Below are positions 27,097 through 36,904 of a stretch of DNA of 64,000 bases, in pieces. Each line of letters opens with the position of its first letter. Position 1 is the first letter of the stretch. The translations under genes and the position numbers were made by a program. Under the pieces are notes generated by a model, which was not told where the DNA came from, ran no database searches, and saw only the letters and a program-made list of their open reading frames with translations. Source of the stretch: Anaerococcus hydrogenalis DSM 7454 (GTDB taxonomy: Bacteria > Bacillota > Clostridia > Tissierellales > Peptoniphilaceae). The stretch spans positions 1 to 64,000 of the forward strand of contig NZ_ABXA01000020.1 in the NCBI RefSeq assembly GCF_000173355.1, written 5' to 3'.

Positions 27097-27774
27097 CTAT
27101 ATATTTCTTATCTTTCTTAAGATAATAAGTGATCCAAATAAAAAGATGCCCACTGCTGATAGGCTTTTTACACCAGTTTTTACGTTAGAAGCTTTTCTTC
27201 CATTATTTATTGGAGTTTTACTTAAATTTGATTTGTCTTTATCATCTAATTTAACAAGTTTTGCGACTTTACTAGTACTTTTATTTGATGAGCTTTCTTC
27301 TTTTAATAACTTCTTATATTTTTCATTATAATCTTTTATTAATTTATCAACATCATCTGAACTTAAATTTTCATCTTTTAATCCATCTTTAATTTTATTA
27401 TATGAGTCCAATAAATTTTTCTTCATGCCCTCATCTAATTTAAAATATCCTTCCAAAACTTCTAAAAGCCTAGTTTTATTTTTAATTAAGTCCAAATTAT
27501 TGACCTCATCACCCATATGAAAATCTTTAAAATCTTCTTTTGGAAGTTTATCTAATAATCTATTAAATTTATCCCTAGCCTCTAAGATTTCCTTTGATTC
27601 TTTTTCGCCCTTTAAATTATTCAAATCATTGGTGTTTTTATCTAATTTTTCTACTATTGAATTTGCACTATTAATAATTTCATCAGTACTTGATGCATAA
27701 GTGCTTACTTTACTCACACAAAAAGATAAGGACAAAACTGCTACAAAAACAAGTTTTTTCTTTAAATTTTTCAT
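27097..27774 (-). CDS. Cell-wall-anchored helical surface protein (NVKTG sorting signal)
   Basis: About 225 residues from the ATG at 27774 behind a GGGGG site. Signal peptide, then a mostly helical Lys/Asp/Leu-rich region with two similar blocks (DKLPKEDFKDF..., DEGMKKNLLDSYNKIKDG), a Ser-rich linker, and the end ASNVKTGVKSLSAVGIFLFGSLIILRK. The end has a sorting-signal layout (motif, hydrophobic stretch, basic tail) with NVKTG in place of LPXTG, the same motif as in the surface protein at 632-1975. Ligand unknown. Confidence 0.7.
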   Translation of the reverse strand: MKNLKKKLVFVAVLSLSFCVSKVSTYASSTDEIINSANSIVEKLDKNTNDLNNLKGEKESKEILEARDKFNRLLDKLPKEDFKDFHMGDEVNNLDLIKNKTRLLEVLEGYFKLDEGMKKNLLDSYNKIKDGLKDENLSSDDVDKLIKDYNEKYKKLLKEESSSNKSTSKVAKLVKLDDKDKSNLSKTPINNGRKASNVKTGVKSLSAVGIFLFGSLIILRKIRNI

Positions 27775-27803
27775 AAATACCCCCACATTTTTTTCTTATT
27801 CAT

Positions 27804-27833
27804 ATAATACATTATTAATATATAAATTGTCAA
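27804..27833 (-). promoter_or_regulatory. Promoter of the surface-protein operon
   Basis: Minus-strand TTGACA (27828-27833) and TATTAT (27804-27809) are separated by 18 bp, about 30 bp before the start codon. Confidence 0.6.
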
Positions 27834-27917
27834 TTTATAAAAAATACCCTAGTTTTTTAGAATAAATTTAATTTTTATAAATTTTGGGTAAATAAGTTAA
27901 TAGAATTTGGAGGCTTT

Positions 27918-28688
27918 ATGAAAATAAAAAATAAAAATTATATCATTGGACTTGTCATGTTCATCTTGACACTTATTTTCTCTTATATGGGATACAGGGG
28001 GATATTTTTTCAATATAAGTACATAGAAATTTTAAAAATCCATGATAATCCCTTGGTTTTTGATAAGATTTGTCTTTATATTTGGCCCCTTATTTACATT
28101 TTTTCTCTTATATTTTTGCTCTTGCCTTATATAAAAAATCTTACAATGACAGATGAAGAAATTTATTATGAAAAATTGATGCCACTTTTTATTTATTGGA
28201 ATATGGCAAATGGAATTTATAGTGTTATGGTAAATAATAACTACTTAATGCCTGCCCTAATTGCTATAATGGGGTATTCTTTAGTTTTAATTACTATGGT
28301 AAGAATAATTGACCAATATAAGGATTTTTCTAAAAAATATAAGTATTTAGTAACTCTTCCTACAGGAATCCATACGGGTTTTCTTATATTTTTTGTTTTT
28401 ACAAATATCTTGATGTATTTGGGCCAAAATAAAAAAGATCCGTCCTCTATTTTTACAATAATTTTTGCCCTAATTTTATTAATCCTTTTAAGTGCAACAA
28501 TTTTATTTGTCTATAAGGAAAATAAAAATCCCGGCTTAATTATTGGATATTTGTGGGCTATGATTGGAATAATATCAAGGCAAAGACCTAATAAAATAAT
28601 ATTTATAGGATCAATTATTTTATTTGCCCTAAGTATAATAATATCTATTTATATTAAAAATTTTAAAGAAAAAAATTCTAGCAAGTAG
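27918..28688 (+). CDS. Seven-helix membrane protein, distantly TspO-like
   Basis: 256 residues with about seven hydrophobic segments. LPTGIHTGFLIFFVFTNIL followed by LILLSATILFVYKENKNPGLIIGYLWAMIGI aligns in order with the LPF..YLGW...ANV and the RD...A.V..WA..GI parts of bacterial tryptophan-rich sensory protein relatives. The usual Trp residues are few, so the match is distant. A TTGGAGG site precedes the ATG. No partner genes; function unknown. Confidence 0.45.
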   Translation: MKIKNKNYIIGLVMFILTLIFSYMGYRGIFFQYKYIEILKIHDNPLVFDKICLYIWPLIYIFSLIFLLLPYIKNLTMTDEEIYYEKLMPLFIYWNMANGIYSVMVNNNYLMPALIAIMGYSLVLITMVRIIDQYKDFSKKYKYLVTLPTGIHTGFLIFFVFTNILMYLGQNKKDPSSIFTIIFALILLILLSATILFVYKENKNPGLIIGYLWAMIGIISRQRPNKIIFIGSIILFALSIIISIYIKNFKEKNSSK

Positions 28689-28708
28689 TAATTTGCTAGA
28701 ATTTTTCT
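28671..28708. terminator. Convergent bidirectional terminator
   Basis: Stem ATTCTAGCAA / TTGCTAGAAT with A and T runs on the two sides, between convergent genes. Confidence 0.85.
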
Positions 28709-30010
28709 TTATTGTAAAATTTCTTCAACTATAGCAATTGGCTTGGTTTTTTCTTTTGAATAGGTAAAGGTATGGTAAAAACTTTCTATCCACTCATGAT
28801 CTAATTTTTTATCATGATAAACTAGGCAAAGTGGGTCGCCTTTTTTTACCTTATCTCCTTTTTTAACTTTCATTTCAAGGCCTACAGCATAGTTAATGTC
28901 ATCTTCTTTTCTCTCACGGCCTCCCCCAAGTTTCATTGATAATATTCCCAAATTCATGGAATGAATATTTTCAATATAGCCTTCATTTTTAGATTTCATT
29001 TCTGTTTTAAATTTAGCCTTAGGAAGCAAGGATGGATTTTCAATTTGATCTACATTTCCACCTTGGTAGGCTACCATTTTTTTAAGTTGGTCAAAGGCCT
29101 TGCCAGAATTTATGGCATCATTGAGCATTATTCTTGCCTCATTTTTATCCTTTGCAATTTTTCCTTGCATAAGCATAATCTCTCCAGCAGTTAAAACCAA
29201 TTCTGTAAAATCTTTAGGTCCCTCTCCTTTTACTGTTTCTATAGCCTCTCTTACTTCAAGGGCATTTCCAATTGTATTTCCTAAAGGTTGGTTCATATCT
29301 GTAATCATAGCCCTTGTATCTTTTCCAAGTTTTTTCCCTATATTAATCATTGCCATTGCTAGTTTTTTTGCATCATCAATTGTATGCATAAAGGCACCCT
29401 CACCATATTTTACATCCAGTAAAATAGTATCAGAACCTGATGCTAATTTTTTGCTCATTATTGATGAGGCAATTAGGGGAATAGAATCAACAGTTGCTGT
29501 AACATCCCTTAAGGCATATAATTTTTTATCAGCAGGAACAAGCTCTCCTGTTTGTCCCATTATGGCAAAGCCAATTTCTCTAACTTGTTTTTTAAAATCT
29601 TCTTCTTTTAAAAAAAACATTAAATCCTTCTATAGATTCTAGTTTATCTAGAGTTCCTCCAGTATGGCCCAAGCCTCTTCCACTCATTTTGGCAAGTTTT
29701 AATCCACAAGCAGAAATTATTGGCCCAAGGGCAAGGGAAGTTTTATCACCAACTCCTCCTGTTGAATGTTTATCAGCCTTTATTCCTTCTATATCAGATA
29801 AATCCATAACATGGCCACTGTTTTTCATAGCATCTGCAAGTTTTGCTGTTTCGTGATCTGTCATCGAATTTAAAACAATTGCCATAAGAAGGGCTGATGT
29901 TTGATAATCTGGAATTGACCCATCTACCACTCCATCAATCCAAAATTGTATTTCATCATCTGTTAATTCTTTTTTATTTTCTTTTTTTCAATTATATCTA
30001 CAAATCTCAT
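28709..30010 (-). CDS. pdp: Pyrimidine-nucleoside phosphorylase (frame interrupted twice)
   Basis: About 434 residues once one base is corrected near 29605-29620 (A6 run) and near 29983-29992 (A7 run). The start [10 protein letters not shown] lies at 30010. Family features: [20 protein letters not shown] (phosphate loop), [51 protein letters not shown], and the C-terminal [14 protein letters not shown] domain. It cleaves thymidine/uridine/deoxyuridine with phosphate to base plus (deoxy)ribose-1-phosphate in the cytosol. Length and motifs are complete, so the breaks are probably not biological. Confidence 0.9.
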
Positions 30011-30063
30011 AAACTCCCTCCACTTAGTAAATAAATACCCATCTAGGAGATTTTAGAAAATAT

Positions 30064-30284
30064 TTACGAATTTTTTTCTAATAATTTTTCTATATTTTTA
30101 TTTAACCTATCAAGTTGTTTAATCATTAGCCAATTTTGTGCAAATAAGCCGTTAATTCCGCCACTAGCAAACATAGAAGAATTCTCAGATATAAGATTTA
30201 AATCTTCTTTTTTATATCCTCTAGTCCGTAATATTCCACTATTTTTTCAAATCCTTTTTCATTTTTTCTATCAAAAATCGCCAT
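30064..30284 (-). CDS. Small protein of unknown function (frame interrupted)
   Basis: A strong AGGAGGG site lies 6 bases before an ATG at 30284. Reading MAIFDRKNEKGFEK and, after one base added in the A-run near 30242-30247, RTRGYKKEDLNLISENSSM, FAQNWLMIKQLDRLNK and KNIEKLLEKNS gives a coherent 73-residue protein with a helical end, stop at 30064. No family recognised. It is 54 bp upstream of the nucleoside phosphorylase and may share its transcript. Confidence 0.5.
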
Positions 30285-30373
30285 ATATCCCTCCTATTTA
30301 TTTTTTACCCAAGCTATTTAAAAATAATTTTTAAAGTTTTTGCCTTATGATATTATTATCCTAGGAGGATTTT

Positions 30374-30778
30374 ATGATAAAAAAATTAATCAAGATTTTT
30401 AGGCCAAATATTTTTAGGGTATTTATCTTACTTATTTTGTTTTTAACAATGGGGGCTTATTTTTTAAAAACTAATATGAGCGGTGGACTTCTTCTAGTTG
30501 GAGATTTAATTTTTATCTTTGTAACCCTGCTTTTTTCAGATCATTTTGACTTGTACAAGAGTAACAAATATAAAAACCAGTTTTTGCTTGCAGTTTTCTT
30601 CACCATTATTATAATTATGGTCTTATCTATGGTTTTGGTATATCTTAATATGGATGTGAATGATTTTAAGGGTTTCAAGTCTATTTCTTTTAACTTATAC
30701 ATGCTAACAGGAGCCTATATTTTATCCCTCTTTTATAAGGAAATTAGGTATTTTTTGGATAAAAAAGCAAAAAAATAA
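30374..30778 (+). CDS. Four-helix membrane protein of unknown function
   Basis: 134 residues with four clear hydrophobic segments (about 14-31, 36-53, 69-92, 105-122) and basic ends (IKKLIKIFRPNIFR; LDKKAKK). A TAGGAGG site precedes the ATG. No family recognised. Confidence 0.6.
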   Translation: MIKKLIKIFRPNIFRVFILLILFLTMGAYFLKTNMSGGLLLVGDLIFIFVTLLFSDHFDLYKSNKYKNQFLLAVFFTIIIIMVLSMVLVYLNMDVNDFKGFKSISFNLYMLTGAYILSLFYKEIRYFLDKKAKK

Positions 30779-30800
30779 GAAGGAGTCCTTCTTATTTTTT
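30771..30800. terminator. Bidirectional terminator
   Basis: Perfect stem AATAAGAAGGA / TCCTTCTTATT with A and T runs on both sides. It overlaps the ends of two convergent genes. Confidence 0.85.
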
Positions 30801-31241
30801 TAATATATCCAAGGGATCTATAGCTTGTGGAGATATGGATAATTTATTTTTGCTATTATAAAATACAAAAATTGGAAAGTTTGTATTTCCATCTTCTATA
30901 TTTTCTACCAAGGTTTCCATAAAAAATTTCAAATCATTTTGGCTTATATCCTTTTGACTCTTATCTTGGTTAAAAATCCAAAAAGGTGATAGGGGTTTAA
31001 ATTCTTTTATATCTAAAAGTACTCCTGCATTTTGGTTTATATTTGAAAAACTTACCCCAAAAGCATAAATTCCATTTTCATGGTCTTCCTTTTGGTCTAT
31101 ATTTACATTTTCTGGTATCTTTACCACGTCAATTTCCATTACACTTGTTATTTTTCCATTATTTTTTTCAAATTTTTCTAAAATTTTATCCTTATCTAAT
31201 TGTTTTTTTACTAGATTATAATATTTTTTATCCTTTAACAT
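30792..31241 (-). CDS. Cytosolic protein of unknown function
   Basis: 149 residues from the ATG at 31241 (GGAGTGAAA before it). Alternating strands and helices (KITSVMEIDVVKIPENVNI, GIYAFGVSFSNI, GVLLDIKEFKPLSPFWIF, FPIFVFYNSKNKL) with no signal or membrane segment. No family recognised. It follows the xanthine/uracil permease on the same strand across a hairpin. Confidence 0.5.
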   Translation of the reverse strand: MLKDKKYYNLVKKQLDKDKILEKFEKNNGKITSVMEIDVVKIPENVNIDQKEDHENGIYAFGVSFSNINQNAGVLLDIKEFKPLSPFWIFNQDKSQKDISQNDLKFFMETLVENIEDGNTNFPIFVFYNSKNKLSISPQAIDPLDILKK

Positions 31242-31269
31242 TTTCACTCCTTTTTTAAGTAAAATTTTA

Positions 31270-31293
31270 GGGATGAAATTAACTTACATCCCC
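31270..31293 (-). terminator. Probable terminator after the nucleobase permease
   Basis: Stem GGGATG / CATCCC with a 12-base loop; a T-rich stretch follows on the minus strand. Weaker than the others. Confidence 0.5.
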
Positions 31294-31305
31294 AATATTT
31301 TTTAT

Positions 31306-32709
31306 TTAATTTTCTATTTCTTTTAATTCTAAACTTTCTATAGAATCTTCTTTTGCCTTATCTTCTTCTTTTTCTGGTATTAATAGGTTCATCAAAATAG
31401 CAGAAATTGTTGAAAGCACAACTGGTGATGATCCAATTGCTATTGAAAGTCCTTCTGGCATAAAGGAAACTCCTGCTATTTGTGCGCTTGATACAACTGA
31501 TGTAAATCCAATTCCAATTGCTACTGATACTCCAACAATTGAAGTATTTCTTGCAGATAGGGGTTGACTTGTTATCATCCTAATCCCATTCATTGTTATA
31601 GCAGCAAAAATTGAAAGGGTCGCTCCTCCCAAAACTGGATATGGGATTGTTGTAAGGATTGATGATAATTTTGGCACAAGTCCTGATACCAAAATTATTA
31701 AAGAAGCAAGGGTAAATACTTTTTTGTTTATAACCTTATTTATTGAAATAATTCCTGCATTTTGTGAAAATGTTGCTGTTGGAAGGCAACCAAGTGCAGC
31801 TAAAAATATATTTGCCACACCAAAACCTATAGTACCACCACTCAATTCTCTTTTTGAAGGAATCCTATTCATTCCTCCAACAGTTGTTGAAGTCATATCT
31901 CCTATTCCTTCAATGGCTGTTACAATAAAAATAATTGTTATTGAAAAAATTGCTGATGGTTCAAAAGATATGCCAAAATGAAATGGTTCAACAACAGAAA
32001 TCCATCCAGCTTGACTTACTGATGAAAAATCAACCATATCAAAAAATAAAGAAATTATGTATCCTATTATTATTGCAAATAATACATTAGCAAGTTTTAC
32101 CATTCCCTTTCCAAAATGGGTAAAGCCTAGGGATAAAATTAAAGTTATTCCTCCAACAAGCCAATTTTGCCATGCTCCCCATCCAGCTACATCTACGCTT
32201 CCTGCGCCTCCAATATTTGTAATTGCAATCGGATAAAGCGAAAGACCTATTACAAGAACAACAGTTCCTGAAACAAGGGGTGGAAAAAGAGGCATTATGT
32301 ATTTTAATCCAAGTCCAAAAAGTATGGCACAAATTCCTCCAACTACTTGGGCACCAAGAACTATGGCCACAACTTCTTTGGGCCCTCTTGCTCCAAACTG
32401 AATTGAAAGTGCAATCATAGTTGGAAGATAGGAAAAGGAAACTCCAAAAATCATGGGAAGTTTTGACCCTATTTTTTTTATAGGATAAATCATAAGTAAG
32501 CTTGTTAGGGCTGATCCTATAAGAGAAATTTGAATCATGATAATTGTGTCTGAATGATTAAGTCCTGCTGCTCCAGCAAAAATTAAAGTTGGAGTTATAC
32601 ATCCTGCTATCATTGCTATAACATGTTGAAAAGCAAGGGGCAAGGACTCTCTCAAAGTTGCATCTCCATCAAAACTAAAAAGTCCGTTAAGTGATTTGTT
32701 TTTTTCCAT
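31306..32709 (-). CDS. NCS2-family xanthine/uracil permease
   Basis: 467 residues from the ATG at 32709. Fourteen hydrophobic segments; QHVIAMIAGCITPTLIFAGA at the start and the TM8 loop FIVTAIEGIGDMTSTTVG (with the key Glu) and TFSQNAGIISINKV are the NCS2 signatures. The TM8/TM10 region is closer to xanthine/urate-type (PbuX/UacT) than to UraA carriers. It imports a purine or pyrimidine base with H+ or Na+. No purine riboswitch is visible in the 160 bp upstream. Confidence 0.87.
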   Translation of the reverse strand: MEKNKSLNGLFSFDGDATLRESLPLAFQHVIAMIAGCITPTLIFAGAAGLNHSDTIIMIQISLIGSALTSLLMIYPIKKIGSKLPMIFGVSFSYLPTMIALSIQFGARGPKEVVAIVLGAQVVGGICAILFGLGLKYIMPLFPPLVSGTVVLVIGLSLYPIAITNIGGAGSVDVAGWGAWQNWLVGGITLILSLGFTHFGKGMVKLANVLFAIIIGYIISLFFDMVDFSSVSQAGWISVVEPFHFGISFEPSAIFSITIIFIVTAIEGIGDMTSTTVGGMNRIPSKRELSGGTIGFGVANIFLAALGCLPTATFSQNAGIISINKVINKKVFTLASLIILVSGLVPKLSSILTTIPYPVLGGATLSIFAAITMNGIRMITSQPLSARNTSIVGVSVAIGIGFTSVVSSAQIAGVSFMPEGLSIAIGSSPVVLSTISAILMNLLIPEKEEDKAKEDSIESLELKEIEN

Positions 32710-32869
32710 ATTCTTCTCTTTCATATAAAATTTTTTGTTTAATTTAATCAATTAAAAGGACAATAAAAATTGCTTTTTATAATTGATATAGTAACAAAAT
32801 ACATAATAAGAATATCATAGGATAAAAATTATTACAAACCCTTAAAAAATTTATTTTAAAAAATCTAAA

Positions 32870-34189
32870 TTAATATTTTTCATTAAATTTTTCAAGGTCT
32901 AAAAAATAAAATATAAATAAGGAGATTAGAGGAAGAAGGGCGTGTGATAGTATATAAGAATAATTAATAAAATCTAAGGCCTTTTGTCCTTGATCTAATA
33001 TTTGTCCATCAAATTGACCAATTTTTAAAAAAATTCCACTTATAAAAACTCCCAAGCCAGCTCCTAATTTTATGGAAAAAGTTGTTAATGAATAAATTGT
33101 TCCAGTAAGTTTTTTCCCATTTTTTTTAAAAGAAGAATCATCAATTTCTGCTATTATTGCATTTAAAACCCCTGTTTGAGGAGCTGTACCCAAAGATTTT
33201 AAAAATATACCCAATAAAAATAAAATAAATGATTTTCTTACAAGAGAGATAATTAAAATAAATCCCCCAAGCAAACCTATACTATGGCCTAATATTCCAG
33301 CATCTCTCATAGATAATCTTTTAGTAATCTTTGGTATAAAGGGAAGGGCACATATTATTGGTAGATAGGTGAAAATATTTATTGTAATAAGCCTATCTGT
33401 ATTTTTTAAACTATATTTTGCAAAGTAAGCCATCATAGTTGATGAAAGAGCAATTGATAGGTAGGTGAAGATATGGAGAAAAAATATGAGGATAAAATAT
33501 TTATTTTTAAGTAAAATTTTTATGCTTTGGAAAACTTTAAAATCACTTTTTATCTCTTCATCTTTAAGCTCTTTTACTGAAAATACAGGAATAAGTAAAA
33601 ATATAAGGGCAATAATTGAATAAATAAGGGCAAGCTTTGACCAAGCTTTTTGTCCCTTACCAAAATAAACTATCAAATTAAGGCTATAAGAGTTTATAAA
33701 AACTATGGCTATCATGGCACAAAAATACCTAAAAGATCCCATCTCAACCCTATCTTCCTTATTTTTAGTGCAAAGGGCTGTCATAGCCGAATAGGAAATA
33801 TTGTTCATAGTATAAAAAATTGTTCCAAGCAAGGAATAAATTAAAAATACATAGGCATATTTTCCATTTTGACTGAAATTATCTCTCACATTAAACAAAA
33901 GATAGGTAAAAATTACAGTCGGAAAAATTGAAATCAGATACCAAATTTTTGCCTTGCCCATTTTACTATTGGTTTTATCAATAATTCTTCCCATTATTAT
34001 GTCACTTATTCCATCAAAAATTTTTGATACCATAAACAAGGACCCAATTATGGCAGGGTCAATTTTTATAATATTTGTGCAATAAAGCATTATAAAAGAA
34101 GATATAAAAGTCCAAGAAAAATTGGACCCAATATCTCCCAAGCCATAGCCTATTTTTTGAATTTTTTTCAAACTTTTTTCTCTTTCCAT
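32870..34189 (-). CDS. GPH-family (MFS) sugar:cation symporter
   Basis: About 439 residues with twelve hydrophobic segments. GYGLGDIGSNFSWTFISSF, KIFDGISDIIMGRIIDKT followed by GKAKIWYL, and YTMNNISYSAMTAL match the glycoside-pentoside-hexuronide family, which imports glycosides or sugars with Na+ or H+. The start is set at 34189 because an AAGGA site fits that ATG. No glycosidase lies nearby, so the substrate is unknown. Confidence 0.82.
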   Translation of the reverse strand: MEREKSLKKIQKIGYGLGDIGSNFSWTFISSFIMLYCTNIIKIDPAIIGSLFMVSKIFDGISDIIMGRIIDKTNSKMGKAKIWYLISIFPTVIFTYLLFNVRDNFSQNGKYAYVFLIYSLLGTIFYTMNNISYSAMTALCTKNKEDRVEMGSFRYFCAMIAIVFINSYSLNLIVYFGKGQKAWSKLALIYSIIALIFLLIPVFSVKELKDEEIKSDFKVFQSIKILLKNKYFILIFFLHIFTYLSIALSSTMMAYFAKYSLKNTDRLITINIFTYLPIICALPFIPKITKRLSMRDAGILGHSIGLLGGFILIISLVRKSFILFLLGIFLKSLGTAPQTGVLNAIIAEIDDSSFKKNGKKLTGTIYSLTTFSIKLGAGLGVFISGIFLKIGQFDGQILDQGQKALDFINYSYILSHALLPLISLFIFYFLDLEKFNEKY

Positions 34190-34213
34190 ATTCATTCCTT
34201 AAATTTATAAAAA

Positions 34214-34235
34214 TCCTTGCCAAATTTGACAAGGA
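34214..34235 (-). terminator. Terminator of the polyamine ABC operon
   Basis: Stem TCCTTG.CAAA / TTTG.CAAGGA, followed by a T-rich tract on the minus strand, just past the potD-like stop. Confidence 0.75.
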
Positions 34236-34240
34236 CCTTA

Positions 34241-35320
34241 TTAATCAGCATGTGGGGAAATTTTCAAATCTAAAAACAAGTCATTATATAGTATTGTTCT
34301 TTCCTTGCCAAGGTTTTTAAAAACTTCCAACTTTTCTATATCTTCATCGTCCGGATACAAGGTCTTATCATCTCTTGCTTCTTTATCAATATATTTCATA
34401 GCCTTTTTGTTTGGAGTAGGATACCAAACATAATCTGCATTTTTTGCTGCAACTTCTGGCCTTAAAAGATAATTTATTAAGGCGTAAGCCCCCTTGGTAT
34501 TTTTTGATGTTTTTGGAATAACCATGGTATCAAACCAAATATTTGATCCTTCTTTTGGAATCGTGTAAGAAAGATTTGGATTAATAGATTCTGCCATTGA
34601 AGCTTCCCCAGAAAATGTAATTCCAACATCAGCCTCACCTTGGGCCATATACATTCTTATCTCATCAGCAAGGATTGCCTTTACATTTTTCATAAAACCA
34701 ACTAATTCATCCTTAGTTTGCCTTAAAACTTTCTCATCAGTTTCATTTAAAGATTTGCCATTTGCCAAAAGTCCAATTCCCAAAGTTTCCCTTGCTCCAT
34801 CAAAAGATAAAATTTCTCCTTCAAATTTAGGATCCCACAAATTTTTCCAAGATGAAAAATCTTCTTTTTTGTACTTTTTGTTGTTATAAATTATACCAAA
34901 AGATCCCCAAAAATATGGAATTGAATATTGGTTATTTGGATCATATGATAAATTTAAAAATCTAGGATCTATATTATTAAGACCCTTTATTTTTGAATGG
35001 TCTAATTTTTTCAAAAGTTTCTTATCTTTCATCATCTCAACCGTATATTCTGACGGAAAAGCCAAATCGTAGGAAGTTTTTCCCTGCTCCACTTTTGCCA
35101 TCATGGCCTCGTTAGAATCGAAAGTTTCATATATCACGTGATAGCCTGTTTCTTTTTCAAAATCCTTTATAATTTGAGGATCTATATAGTCTCCCCAATT
35201 ATAAAAATAAATATTTTTTGAATCCTGGTCCTTTTCTTTTTCGTTTAATTTTTTTTGTCCCAAAAATAAAAGAAGACAAATAGTTAAAATTCCTATAAAA
35301 AATTTATAAACCTTATTCAT
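34241..35320 (-). CDS. potD: Spermidine/putrescine-binding protein PotD
   Basis: 359 residues. The N-terminal hydrophobic segment (FFIGILTICLLLFLG) has no lipobox Cys, so it is either secreted or held by an uncleaved anchor. YFYNWGDYIDPQIIKDFEKE is the PotD opening; AFPSEYTVEMM, YFWGSFGIIYN, GEADVGITFSGEA and GAYALINYLLRPE follow in the expected order. It captures polyamines outside the cell for the PotABC transporter encoded directly upstream; start overlaps the potC stop. Confidence 0.92.
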   Translation of the reverse strand: MNKVYKFFIGILTICLLLFLGQKKLNEKEKDQDSKNIYFYNWGDYIDPQIIKDFEKETGYHVIYETFDSNEAMMAKVEQGKTSYDLAFPSEYTVEMMKDKKLLKKLDHSKIKGLNNIDPRFLNLSYDPNNQYSIPYFWGSFGIIYNNKKYKKEDFSSWKNLWDPKFEGEILSFDGARETLGIGLLANGKSLNETDEKVLRQTKDELVGFMKNVKAILADEIRMYMAQGEADVGITFSGEASMAESINPNLSYTIPKEGSNIWFDTMVIPKTSKNTKGAYALINYLLRPEVAAKNADYVWYPTPNKKAMKYIDKEARDDKTLYPDDEDIEKLEVFKNLGKERTILYNDLFLDLKISPHAD

Positions 35321-36114
35321 CTTGCTCTCCTTTTTTCTTCTCTACTTTGTATGACATAATAGCCAATCGCCAAAATTAAGGACAAAATAAAAATCATGGT
35401 TGAAAGGGCATTTATTTCCAGAGAAATTCCTGTCCTAACTCTTGAATAAATTTCTACAGAAAGAGTAGAAAATCCTGATCCTGTCACAAAAAATGTAACT
35501 GCAAAGTCATCAAGAGAATAGGTTAGGGCCATAAAAAATCCCGCAAAAATTCCACTTGCAATATTTGGAAGGATAATTTTATTTAAAATAGTAATATCAT
35601 TTGCTCCCAAATCTTCCGCAGCCTTCATCATATCAGAATTTAAGGCGTAAAGTCTTGGTAGAACCATCAAAACCACAATTGGAATCGAAAAGGCAATGTG
35701 AGAGAGCAAAACAGAATAAAAACCCATGGGAATTTTTATTAAAAATGAAAATAAAATCAAAAATGAGGCCCCCATCATTACATCAGGTAAAACCATCAAA
35801 ACCGAATTTAGGCTTAAAACCTTCTTCTTTAAATTTTTATCCCTCATATAGTAAATTGAAATAGCACCAAGTGTTCCAATAATTGTTGCAATTAAAGACG
35901 ACAAAAGTCCAATTATTAGGGTATTTATTACAATATTTATTAATCTTTCGTCCTCAAAAACTTTTTTATAATATTTTAGGGTAAAGCTTTCAAAAACATT
36001 CATATTACCCCCGCTATTAAAGGAATAAAAAATCAAAAATCCTAGGGGTAAGTACATGACTATAAATAAAAAAATCAAGTATAAATTTCCCAGTCTATTT
36101 TTTTTATTTTCCAT
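35317..36114 (-). CDS. potC: Spermidine/putrescine ABC transporter permease PotC
   Basis: 265 residues, six hydrophobic segments. The EAA loop reads AEDLGANDITILNKIILPNI, which contacts the ATPase. FYSFNSGGNMNVFESFTLKYYKKVF is typical of PotC. It overlaps potB at its start and potD at its end, so the four genes are translationally coupled. Confidence 0.93.
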   Translation of the reverse strand: MENKKNRLGNLYLIFLFIVMYLPLGFLIFYSFNSGGNMNVFESFTLKYYKKVFEDERLINIVINTLIIGLLSSLIATIIGTLGAISIYYMRDKNLKKKVLSLNSVLMVLPDVMMGASFLILFSFLIKIPMGFYSVLLSHIAFSIPIVVLMVLPRLYALNSDMMKAAEDLGANDITILNKIILPNIASGIFAGFFMALTYSLDDFAVTFFVTGSGFSTLSVEIYSRVRTGISLEINALSTMIFILSLILAIGYYVIQSREEKRRAR

Positions 36115-36904
36115 TTTTGACCGCCTTTTTATTTAAAATAGAAATAACTCCGAACATCATAAAAATCAAAACCAAACCAATAGTCGATCCCATGCCCCAA
36201 TTTTGAGTTACCAAATAATGTTCTTCTACTGCAGCTCCTAGGGTTATAATTTTATTTCCACCAATAATTCTTGTAATCAAAAACAAGGAAAGAGAAGGAA
36301 TAAAAACAGCTTGACTTGCAGCCATTACTCCGTCCATAGAAAGGGGAAGAATTATTTTTCTAAAAGTTTGAAACTTACTTGCTCCCAAATCTTCGCTTGC
36401 AATTATATATTCATTTGGAATAGAATCTATAGCCCTAAAAATCGGAATTATCATAAAGGGAAGCTCAACGTAGGATGCAACCAAAATAAAGGCAGGATTT
36501 GTAAACAAAACCCCCTTACTTGCAAGTCCTAAAAATCCCATAATACTACCGTTTTTATTAAAAAGTCCAATAAAGGCATAGGCCTTTAAAACCAAATTTA
36601 TCCAAGTTGGAAGAATTACCAAAAGCAAGATAAAATCTTTGTGCTTAGCCTTGGATAAAAAATATGAAAAAGGATAGGCCCAAAAAAGGGTAAAGGCTGT
36701 TATCAAAAATGCAGTAAGGATAGAATTAAAGGTCATAATCATATAATTTTTATTTGAAAAATAGGAAATATAATTGTTAAAGGTAAAATTTCCATAAATA
36801 TCAAAAAATGATTGGTAAATTAATAGAAGAATTGGGGCAATTATAAAAATTAAAATCCAAATATAATAAATAGCTGATAATTTTTGGTATTTTTTAGCCA
36901 TCAT
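36104..36904 (-). CDS. potB: Spermidine/putrescine ABC transporter permease PotB
   Basis: 266 residues, six hydrophobic segments, with the EAA loop [20 protein letters not shown]. Partner of PotC in the membrane channel. Its start overlaps the end of potA by several bases. Confidence 0.93.
   Translation of the reverse strand: MMAKKYQKLSAIYYIWILIFIIAPILLLIYQSFFDIYGNFTFNNYISYFSNKNYMIMTFNSILTAFLITAFTLFWAYPFSYFLSKAKHKDFILLLVILPTWINLVLKAYAFIGLFNKNGSIMGFLGLASKGVLFTNPAFILVASYVELPFMIIPIFRAIDSIPNEYIIASEDLGASKFQTFRKIILPLSMDGVMAASQAVFIPSLSLFLITRIIGGNKIITLGAAVEEHYLVTQNWGMGSTIGLVLIFMMFGVISILNKKAVKNGK

Noticed and set aside
32710-32869. Possible purine riboswitch before the nucleobase permease
   Set aside because: No conserved purine-aptamer core or paired P1/P2/P3 stems could be found in this AT-rich stretch.
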